Shown here in pieces: positions 55,787 to 64,000 of a stretch of DNA of 64,000 nt; the first letter of the stretch is position 1, and each line of letters opens with the position of its first letter. The DNA is from Madurella fahalii (taxonomy: Eukaryota; Ascomycota; Sordariomycetes; Sordariales), in NCBI GenBank assembly GCA_029876055.1, contig CM056878.1, positions 1,116,001 through 1,180,000 of the forward strand. The letters run 5' to 3'. Under the pieces are notes generated by a model that did no database searches, was not told the DNA's origin, and worked only from the letters and a program-made list of their open reading frames with translations. Position numbers and translations under genes: made by a program.

Positions 55787-58154
55787 ATGGCGACGAGAGG
55801 AACTCTCTCCAGCCTGCCCCCGCAGCCCCTTCCCAAGGGGGATCTTGTCGACAGCGTCTTCGTCACCATCTGGTGGTTTTCCTCGGCGTGCTTCGCCCTC
55901 ATTCTCAGCTGGCAGTTGCGTACCCCGTATGCTGGGGCGCCGTTGAATTGGCTATTTCCAAGACGGAGGGCGACGTGGGATATATTCAGGAGTATATGTT
56001 TGGCTACGGGGATTCTTGCTTTGTGAGTTTTTGCTTGACTGATCGACTTTGGGAGATGATGCTAATATTTGGTGCTCTGCAGTTGGTACTTCTTCCTGAT
56101 GATCGATCGATGGATTCGCTTCGACCAAAGAGCCTCGGTTGCCTACAGCTACATCGTCTTCGTCACGCTGATTGAGAGCCTGCGAGTTCTGTCAGCCATC
56201 ATCTTTGCTTGGGGCAACTATAAGGTGGTGTGGGTTGAGGTTGAGACACGCTTCGACGAGATCTGGCAAGGGCGCTTGTGGACTGCTGCCAAGCTCGCCT
56301 TGTTCGTGGTGTCCCTTGTCTCCATCTTCTATGCTGTCTTGTACGTGGCCTTGGCAGGGGCATGGCTGGATTTTCTCAGTCTGAACTCGATTGCCGATAT
56401 TGCTACGAAGAGGACGTCATTTGAAGTTGCCACGGCGGCTCTGTTGACCGTGTTTGCCCTGCTGGCGTTCGGATCGGCTTACTATGCCGTCCGGTACCAG
56501 TCTCGGAAGGTGGACGGGAAGGGCAATAATGCATTGAAAGTGAGCTTTGTGGTTTTGTTCCTTTTCGAACGAGTATCGCTGCTGACATATACCGGTTTAG
56601 AACCGCTGGTTGATACTCGCTGCGACGCTGCTATTCTTCATGAGATCCCTGATCGAGTTTGCGCTTCTTCTCCGTGTTCTACACCCGGAGGCGACACGAG
56701 GAAGCTTGACCCTCGCCCGCGATGTCTCATATGGCCTCCTGTCGTTCTTTTACCTGCTTGCCATCACCTCTTATGCTTCCAAGGTCTCTTCCCCTGACGA
56801 CATGGGAAGAGCAGACACGCAAGATATCCGAGCCAATGTCCGTCGCTACATCGATGATAAGCTGAGCAGAGAGACCGAGGGGGAAAGAAAGGAAGCGCGC
56901 CCCTTTCTCGATATCATGGAAGAGATCGAAGAGGCCTTTGAAAACAACACGGACGGCCTCAGGGCCAGGTTTTACGCAGGTTCCACCCTCTCGGATGAAG
57001 TCAACAAGAAAACCATCGAGCAGTACTTCGTTATGCTCCGAAGCAACTACGGCCATCTAGGCTCAGATGACCCCGAACCAGCGGTGGCAAGCCCTTACCA
57101 ATCCACGACGTCTCTCCTATCCACCATTGGGAATAGAATACTTGGTGCCGCATCTGACCCCGACATGCGTGGCACCTTCAGGGGAATGTGGAATCGGAGT
57201 CTGCTGGATGTTTTCCAAGGTAGTGGCCGCCAGTCGGCACCGCCGACAACGCCAGGTCGTCATGATGCCCATGATGAGGAACGGACTGCCAACATCGGCA
57301 GATTCGATCCGTTCGATACAGCCACGATATCCGAATGGACCCGGACCGAGTACATATCACGACGAGGCTCGGTCGCGAGGTCGCACCGCAACTCCTCTGC
57401 ACCGAGCAGGCCCTTGGCGACACATATGGAATCGCAGTTCGAGATGGGTGCGGTAAACGGTTTTGGCCGAACCCGCGATTCTCGTATCGTCACAGACCCG
57501 ACAGCCCTCAGCTCAGTGCAGGGGCGCTGGGAGCTCGCCGCCACGGAGCCACCCAGCCCTCGGGAACTGGGACCTGAACAAGCCCGTCGACCTGGGTATC
57601 CGCCTTACCAGGACAGGAGCCCACCCCGAATGCGGCGCCAGCGTGAGTCCATGGCGTCATACCGAGACCAGCGTCCGGATGGAGGATTCGAGCCGGAGCA
57701 GCCTTACCGGCCGTACCACCCTCAGGCAACCGCTGCCCCGTCCAATAATGGCCCAATAAACCCCTACGCCGTCACGAGACGCAGCCTCCGTCGGCAAAGA
57801 ACGCCGGTGGAAACAGGGCTGCCTGCAACGCCGTACTTGCAGCAGGCCACGCCTCGTGTGCCGGTGAACCGTCACTATACTGCAACTCCAGAACAAACCC
57901 ACTACGAACAAGGACTCTCTATACCGGGCGTCCCACCTACCAGTCAGCCGGACAATCCGCCATCCCAGGCTGTCAGCCCCCCAACACCACCGGCAACCGA
58001 GCCGGACGTTTCTGGACCGCTTTTGCCAGCCGCAACTAATACCGGCCAGCCTGGTTCTAGGCCACCGCAGATGACCATGCGGTTCCAGGTCGGGGCGAGG
58101 AACCGGCGGGCAGCGGCGAGACAGGCGTCGTCCTCTCAAGGAGTGGAGTCGTGA
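55787..58154 (+). CDS. Seven-transmembrane protein with long disordered C-terminal tail
   Basis: Exons 55787..56022, 56083..56539 and 56601..58154; 748 residues. Seven hydrophobic segments: SVFVTIWWFSSACFALILSW, ICLATGILAFWYFFLMI, YIVFVTLIESLRVLSAIIFA, AAKLALFVVSLVSIFYAVLY, VATAALLTVFALLAFGSAYY, WLILAATLLFFMRSLIEFAL and YGLLSFFYLLAITSYAS. A tail of about 460 residues follows. Its start is helical and acidic (ARPFLDIMEEIEEAFENNTD); the rest is Pro/Arg/Thr-rich and probably disordered. The number of segments and the cytoplasmic-type tail are receptor-like, but no defined GPCR-class motif was recognised. The start MATRGTLSSLPPQPLPKG is preferred over an in-frame upstream ATG because it leaves an ordinary short N-terminus. 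Both introns have standard sites. Confidence 0.78.
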
Positions 58155-59412
58155 TTTTCAACATATCTTGTAAAATCGAAAAAAAATGTAATAGATTGTA
58201 TGAGGAGAGATCCCGCGCTGGAAATGATACCGAAAAATATCTGGGTAATCACACAAATCGGATAGATATAAACCCACGCCGAGTTGGAAATGTGTAATCA
58301 GAGATCACAATTATAATGATGCTGGGAAAACCTGGTGAACGCTCCTGCCCTCATTGTAGCGTGGAGAGACAGTTTCTGGGAGAGATACGATTTTGAGATG
58401 GAAAAATCCACTCAAAGATTAGTTAGATACCAGTTTCAACGGGAAGATGACCCAGCAGTTCTGTCGCAACAGATTGGGAGTTTATGTTCGTTGGACGAGT
58501 CGACGCAGAGCGCATGCTTGTGAGCGACCTAGACGGATAGCATTGGAAACAGATACCCCTAATGTCGGAAGGTAGTGTGCGGTGTAAACCGCCTCCTCGG
58601 GGCAAAAATTGCACTGAGAGGCTCGAGCGGCGTAATGTTGGATGATGGTACAGTACCGCTTAGGCAAGTCCACTTACAGCAGATGATATCAACCCGCCCC
58701 TGAGGGCCAAAATTGCAGTGATTTTTACTACTGCGCACGCAGTCACTTCAGAAATCGCAGTAAAACTGACTTTTATTCTTAGAATTTCCTAAATATGATC
58801 GCGATGGGACAGTATCCCAAATTTAAATCTCTTGAGCACCATGCTCCGGGGTTCTGGCTCTAAGATTATGGTATATAACCGTAAATCGGGGTGCCTTTTG
58901 GGGTTCCTGAGCTGTGAAGTGACTTTTGGCAGGTGCTCGGTGGTCCGAGCTCTGGGTCCCTCTGGAGGGTAGGAGGGTGCCGAAAAGAGCGGGCTGGGGC
59001 TCAGGACGGCAAAGCATGATTTCAATCTGTAATACCGACTGATGAGTTACCCGCTCTCGGAGCCGTAGAAAAGTGGTAAATGTGCCTTGAGCAGCAGGGC
59101 CGCTGCGGAGATCGGACCTATGCGAAGGGACGTCAGCGAGATTCGTGCTGCCGGAGTGGCTGCGCAAATGCTGTTGGGGGATGCAGGTCCGGTTTCCAGG
59201 GTTCTGGCACGGACCACGCTCTCCAGTCCTTCCGGCTTTCGGGGACCGTATCCGAGGAACCCTGGATTTGGTCAAGGTGGGGCAGCAAGGTTCACCGCCC
59301 GGCAGAAACCCATCGAGCTTGAGCTCCTGCCGGGCTTCAACTTTCCACATCTTCCTCCCTTGCACCTCCATCGAGCAGAGCCATTGGCGTTGCGAACGGC
59401 GGCGCATCCGAA
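58155..59412. other. Intergenic region with repeated AAAATTGCA blocks and a hairpin
   Basis: 1.26 kb upstream of SWD2. Two related 18-bp blocks (58599-58617 and 58704-58721) and an inverted repeat TTTTACTACTGCG / CGCAGTAAAA (58723-58735 and 58756-58765) stand out. A 212-codon minus-strand frame near 58823-59461 overlaps the SWD2 start and is rejected. Confidence 0.5.
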
Positions 59413-60652
59413 ATGGCCTCGACCCCAATGGATATTGATGATGCGTCCTCGGCGGCAGCAACTCCGTCGCTCAACATCACCCGGACGCTGGGAACTAACG
59501 TGCCCAGCACGACGGCTGTGAGCGATGTGATATCCATGTTTCGGCCGACAAAGGTATAGGCTGGATTGGCTCCGTTTCTGGTTTCCATACTTATCTATTT
59601 CTAGCTGTTTCAACGCGACGACATCAAGGAGGGAAAGCCGCAGCCATACGTTTTGTCAATTGACTTTGACGACCCAGGCGAGCTGTGCATGACCTCGGAG
59701 AGCGATGAAACGATCCAAATCTACAACGTGAAGGAAGGGAGACACGATAAGACCCTGCTCAGCAAGAAATACGGCGTGAAGCTGGCCAAGTTCACACACA
59801 CAAGCTCAAGCATCATTTACGCTAGCACTAAGCAGAATGGTACGGTTTCGCGGTAGTTTGGCTCGCGCAGTGAGCTAACCTCTGTGTGTAGACGCGATCC
59901 GGTATCTTGCTACCCACGACAACTCCTTCATTCGATACTTCGAAGGGCACGAAGGTGCCGTTACCGACCTCGCCCTGCACCCTGGTTCCGACAACTTCAT
60001 CTCCTGCAGCGTCGACAACACTGCGAGGATATGGAACATTGGGACGAAGCAGTGGACTGGCAGGCTCTTCTTGAACTCGCCCTATCTCTCGGCATGGGAC
60101 CCTTCGGGCAACGTCTTTGCTGTGGCATCACTCATTAGCGGGAGCATCCTACTCTACGACTATCGCAGCTACGAGAAGGGGCCATTTTCGGTTTTCGACG
60201 TGCTGAAAGCCCGTGGCCCAGCAGACCCCGAGGCTGCATTCAGAGGTTGGACGAAGCTCGAGTTTTCAAACGATGGGAAACACCTGCTTCTTGGATCGCG
60301 CGGCGACGGCCACTTCCTCCTAGATTCATTTGACGGGAATCTCAAGGCTTATCTGAAGAAGCCGGGTGCGAGCACACGGCGGCTTGGCGTGGGAGAGACA
60401 GAGGGAGGAAATGTAGAGAGCAGCGGCGAATGCTGCTTCTCTCCGGATGGCCGCTACGTCTTGAGCGGCGCTAGGTCAGACCTCCTCGTCTGGGACACGA
60501 TGATGACGCCGGGAAGCGACAAAGTTCTAGATACCGCGCACGTTCTGGAGGAGAAACGGGAGACGGCCGTGGTCGCGTACAACCCGCGGTTCAATATGAT
60601 TGCCACAGCGGACCAGGAGCTCATGTTCTGGTTGCCTGACCCCCATGTGTAG
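59413..60652 (+). CDS. SWD2: WD40 protein Swd2 (COMPASS and cleavage/polyadenylation factor subunit)
   Basis: Beta-propeller subunit shared by the Set1/COMPASS H3K4 methyltransferase and the mRNA 3'-end machinery. Exons 59413..59553, 59605..59839 and 59892..60652; 378 residues, normal size. Propeller blades in order: YVLSIDFDDPGELCMTSESD (ETIQIYNV), VKLAKFTHTSSSIIYASTK, YFEGHEGAVTDLALHPGSDN with the classic end TARIWNIG, AWDPSGNVFAVASLISGSIL, WTKLEFSNDGKHLLLGSRGD, and CCFSPDGRYVLSGARSDLLV with WDTMM. The first exon encodes MASTPMDIDDASSAAATPSL, then VISMFRPTKLFQRDD, the Swd2-typical entry strand. All joins are in phase. Confidence 0.93.
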
Positions 60653-61200
60653 GGCGGGATGGAGAGGTTGCTGGGATGATTGGATCTATGATATACTGGC
60701 GTGCGGCATTGAGTGCGGACTGTGAGATACCCAATTTGCATGTTAAAGGCGTACGGGCGCAGACTGGCGGTATTGTGTTTCTAATGTACTGTAACATAAA
60801 AATGGAAAGAGATGAGGGTTAATAAAAGCTTGTTCTGTGACGGTTCCGGAGATGTGGGCAAGGGACATGGAGCGACAAGCTCCCCGCACTCGGCTAACCC
60901 CACCAAAATATGGATCTCACCGATAGCACCCAAAACTCCAACCTCAATCGATCGCATGCGCAACCACTGACAGACCCGGCCCACCATACTTCGGCCGTCT
61001 CATCTGGTCTCTTCCCCCCCCAAAATAGAAATGCGACCCCTACCGCACATGTTTTGCAAATAGCCATCTTTTCTTCTGACGCATAAGCAGACCAGCGAGC
61101 AAGAAGCACGCGAGCTCCCTGGCATCCATCCTCTGCTCATCCATTGCCAACACCTCGACGCCCCAACAACTGGGGACAATCAACCATACACAAAATCAAC
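60653..61200. other. Intergenic region between SWD2 and SRP21
   Basis: 548 bp between same-strand genes; nothing notable. Confidence 0.6.
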
Positions 61201-61896
61201 ATGCCTTACTACGAAAAATCCGAAGACTGGCTACACCAGTCCTCCCTCCTCCTCCAAGCACGCCCGGCAACGGTACGTACCCCGCAGGAGCCCTTTGTCT
61301 TGAATCCTTTAGGGTTCCTTCACTAACCATCGCCCATCAAAACCACACAGACGCGCATAACAACACGCTACCACCTCAAACCCGCCCGCCGCCCGACCAA
61401 AGCCGAAAAGAAGGCCGCCGCAGCCGCCTCGAAAGGAGGAGCTTCAGCCCGCACCCCCCAACAACCCGCAGCACAACAGCAACAGCAACAACAACAGCAG
61501 CAGCAGAGCAATCCTCCCAAACCGCCCCGCGGCCACCTCGTCCTGAAAACCTACGACGCCGCCACGGGCGCCACGCTGAAGTACAAGACGTCCAAGGCGG
61601 CCGAGGTGGGGCGGCTGGTGCAGATGCTGGGGAGCATGGGGAGACGGATGGCGGGGGTGGCGCCGGCGCCTGCGCACGAGCCGTCGGGGGCGGCACAGGA
61701 GGATGCGGTGATGGGGGACGCCGGGCCGGCGGTGGTGGAGGCGGGTGGCGGTGAGGGGCCCAGTGGGAGCGGGGTGCAGACGCCTACGGCTACGGCTACG
61801 ACTACGGCGGGGCAGGGGCAGGGGCAAGCGCAGGCGCAGGGAGGGGGAGGTGGTGCGGGCGGAGGCAAGGGAAAGAAGAAGAAGGGCAAGAAGTGA
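61201..61896 (+). CDS. SRP21: Signal recognition particle SRP9/SRP21 subunit
   Basis: RNA-binding subunit of the Alu domain of signal recognition particle, which pauses translation during ER targeting. Exons 61201..61272 and 61351..61896; 205 residues. The SRP9-21 fold is split: MPYYEKSEDWLHQSSLLLQA forms the first helix, TRITTRYHLKP the first strand; HLVLKTYDAATGATLKYKTS and KAAEVGRLVQMLGSMGRRM form the remaining strands and helix. The insert between halves is rich in Lys/Ala and a glutamine run (about 61457-61505). The C-terminal extension is Ala/Gly/Gln-rich and ends with the basic tail GKGKKKKGKK, as in fungal SRP21, which is longer than animal SRP9. Confidence 0.9.
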
Positions 61897-62492
61897 GCCG
61901 GGTTATCATTGACTAGGTTAAGTTGGGGGGGGAAAGACGGTTGAGGAGGGTATGGTCTGTATGGGTGTGGGAATGGCGACCGGGGTCGGGAAAATATTAC
62001 AGGTGTGCGATGGGGAAGGGACCTAAAATGAGCAAGATCATAGATGTGACGAGGAACTAGCATCAAAATCGAATTTCTGTGCTGAGGATGTTGGGGTAAG
62101 AAAAAGGAGCGATTACCATACGAGAACGTGCTTTGGCCGTAAACATCGATTCCTAATTATGAGAATCTACTCATACATCCTCAATCATGATGCTTTCTCC
62201 CGTCCACCACCCCCGTACGTAACCATAACCAGGCCCTAGCGGGTGTCATCCTTGCCTCTAACGCCAAACGCCGCCAACACAAGCAACGACCGGCCCGCGC
62301 TGCATTTTGTACATGTGATATCCAACGTCTCATAGTGAGAGACGTAAACTGAAAATTCCCGCCGTCTTCTCTACCAGAAGCATGCCGGAAAGAGGGGGAA
62401 AAAAAAAGAAAAAAAAAAGCAAATGCCGAGTACAGATGGGGTATTAGTGGACGAGTCGTGACAAAGGACATGAGAAACAGGCGGCAAGCACT
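61897..62492. other. Convergent intergenic region SRP21 / RNR2
   Basis: About 600 bp of two 3' flanks, with an A-rich patch near 62397-62420. No gene seen. Confidence 0.6.
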
Positions 62493-63874
62493 TTAGAAGT
62501 CCTCGTCAAAGGTGAAGTCACTGCCGTTCTCGCCCTTGGCCTCGTCCTGCTCGTCCTGAGCGGCGAGCTTCTTGGTGCTGGCCATGACGCCGGCCTTCTG
62601 GTACTCGCCGACACGCTTCTCGAAGAAGTTGGTCTTGCCACCGAGAGAAATGTTCTCCATAAAGTCGAAGGGGTTCGTGGAGCGGTACACCTTCTCGTTG
62701 CCGAGGGCGACAAGGAGGCGGTCGGCCACGAACTCAATGTACTGCTTCATGAGATTGGCGTTCATGCCGAGCAGAGCGCACGGCAGGGCCTCGGTGAGGA
62801 ACTCCTGCTCAATCTTGACCGCATCGACGATGATGTCCTCGATGACCTGCTTGCTGGGCCGGTTGTTGAGGTGCGAGTAGAGAAGGCAGGCAAAGTCCGT
62901 GTGAAGGCCCTCGTCGCGGGAGATGAGCTCGTTGGAGAAGGTCAGGCCGGGCATGAGACCGCGCTTCTTGAGCCAGAAGATGGATGCGAAGGCACCACTG
63001 AAGAAGATACCCTCGACGGCAGCGAAGGCAACGAGACGCTGGGCGAAGGTCGACTTCGTGTCGTTGATCCACCGGAGGGCCCAGTCGGCCTTCTTGCGGA
63101 TGCAGGGGATGGTGTCAATAGCATTGAACAGGTGGGTGCGCTGGGCAGGCTCCTTGATGTATGTGTCAATGAGGAGAGAGTAGGTCTCGGAGTGGATGTT
63201 CTCCATCATGATCTGGAAGCCGTAGAAGCAACGGGCTTCAGGGACTTGGACTTCACCGCTGAAGCGCTCGACTAGGTTCTCATTGACGATGCCGTCCGAG
63301 GCGGCGAAGAAGGCGAGAATGTGCGAGATGAAGTACTTCTCATCGTCGTTCAGCTTGTTGTTCCAATCGTGGAGGTCCTTGGACAGATCAATCTCCTCGG
63401 CGGTCCAGAAGGATGCCTCTGCCTTCTTGTACATCTGCCAAATCTGTGGGATCTGTTAGCACGCGTTCCACTTTACGCGTCCGGACGCGTCGCACGTACC
63501 TCGTGGTACTTGATGGGGAACAGCACGAAGCGCTGAGGGTTCTCCTGCAGGAGGGGCTCATCGGCCTCGTCGGGCTTGATGGTGGCAGCTACAGCAGGCT
63601 TTGTGACCTCCTTGGCCGACTCCATTGTAGACTTCTTGTGGTTGGCGTCAATCTCCGCCTCTAAGGTGGCAAGGTCGGCATCGAAGGGGGCGTTCTCCTT
63701 ATTCGCGGCAGAAAAGTCGAGCTTCTTCACGGGCGACGCCATCTTGAAAGCCTCAATGGCAGAGGCAGCCTGCATAGTGATGCGTGTTAGCTTTCGAAAC
63801 GCGGCAAGACGCGTCGACGGCGGGACGCGGGGCAGTTCACTAACCTGCTTAGAGGGCGTGATCTGTGCGGTCAT
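62493..63874 (-). CDS. RNR2: Ribonucleotide reductase small subunit (R2)
   Basis: Makes the diferric-tyrosyl radical needed to reduce ribonucleotides to deoxyribonucleotides. Minus-strand exons 63874..63845, 63769..63500 and 63443..62493; 416 residues. Iron ligands are visible in order: Asp in SFWTAEEIDLSKD, Glu and His in MMENIHSETYSLLIDTY (its Tyr is the radical site), Glu in VEGIFFSGAF, and Glu and His in SRDEGLHTDFACLLYSHL. The C-terminal FTFDEDF is the conserved tail that docks on the large subunit. The N-terminus MTAQITPSKQ joins across a 75-nt intron to AASAIEAFKMASPVKKLDFS. Intron 1 is stopless and in frame; its removal is inferred from GTTAGT, GCTAAC and TGCAG. Both introns contain ACGCGT motifs. 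Confidence 0.96.
63461..63490. promoter_or_regulatory. Three ACGCGT (MCB) motifs inside RNR2 intron 2
   Basis: Perfect ACGCGT at 63461-63466, 63475-63480 and 63485-63490, all within the 56-nt intron 63444-63499. ACGCGT is the MBF-bound MluI cell-cycle box in yeasts; use here is inferred. Confidence 0.5.
63809..63814. promoter_or_regulatory. ACGCGT (MCB) motif inside RNR2 intron 1
   Basis: One perfect ACGCGT within intron 63770-63844, about 60 bp into the gene. Confidence 0.45.
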
Positions 63875-64000
63875 TGTTGAAGATGAAGAAGTGAGTTTGG
63901 TGTAGAGCCGACAAAGTGCCGTCCGATTGCCAAAATAATCAAGAGGCCAATTGCTGGGAGACGATGGTGGCGGGTTTGGAAGCTGTGCAGACGAAGATGG
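63875..64000. other. RNR2 upstream flank, cut by the window edge
   Basis: Only 126 bp of the RNR2 5' side is present; no further feature. Confidence 0.6.

Noticed and set aside
58823..59461. 212-codon minus-strand frame
   Set aside because: Overlaps the SWD2 start codon region and is Arg/Pro/Ser-rich without motif.

Overview
The window is nuclear DNA of a filamentous ascomycete, most likely a Sordariomycete. Genes are carried on both strands, spaced 0.3-3 kb apart. Most are split by short introns (about 45-100 nt) with GTRAGT-type donors, CTRAC branch sites and YAG acceptors. Coding DNA is GC-rich, and intergenic DNA carries T/A/C homopolymers and microsatellites. Protein families point the same way: NCS2, SRP21, Fig1, YAK1, and Pezizomycotina-type Hsp70-like and PPR proteins. 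There are no operons, CRISPR arrays, rRNAs or intact transposons, and I could not support any tRNA by eye.

Layout. 1-8.7 kb: the 3' part of eIF4G (+) converges on DNA polymerase alpha POL1 (-). 9.3-15.5 kb: a mitochondrial PPR protein (+, divergent from POL1), a Ser-rich hypothetical (-) and a small RRM protein (+). 17-24.6 kb: the YAK1 kinase (-) and a three-RRM PUB1/TIA-1-like protein (-). 26.5-32.4 kb: an acidic-tailed nuclear-type hypothetical (+), a secreted GH5 hydrolase (-) and a tandem PH protein (-). 34-40 kb: an APH-fold phosphotransferase (+), a Fig1-type four-TM protein (+), the tRNA-thiolation factor NCS2/CTU2 (+) and the mitochondrial carrier OAC1 (-). 40-44.5 kb: at first sight a gene desert, but exon-by-exon reading shows a decayed or hidden spliced gene (+) and a well-formed two-exon small secreted protein gene (-). 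44.5-58 kb: an orphan 706-aa protein (+), a single-TM protein (-), a large coiled-coil protein (-) divergent from a non-canonical Hsp70-like ATPase (+), and a seven-TM protein with a long tail (+). 59-64 kb: SWD2 (+), SRP21 (+) and RNR2 (-).

The genes do not form one pathway. They cover translation (eIF4G, NCS2, SRP21, PUB1-like), DNA synthesis (POL1, RNR2), chromatin (SWD2), signalling (YAK1, PH protein) and mitochondria (PPR, OAC1). The two S-phase genes share one suggestive feature: ACGCGT (MluI cell-cycle box) motifs. They cluster upstream of POL1 and, unusually, inside both introns of RNR2.

The most interesting accessory items are the hidden secreted-protein gene at 43.1-43.5 kb, the adjacent decayed gene, the coiled-coil/Hsp70-like divergent pair (with a GC-AG intron), and the seven-TM protein. 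All exon borders were placed by reading splice motifs and checking phase by hand. No database search was possible.
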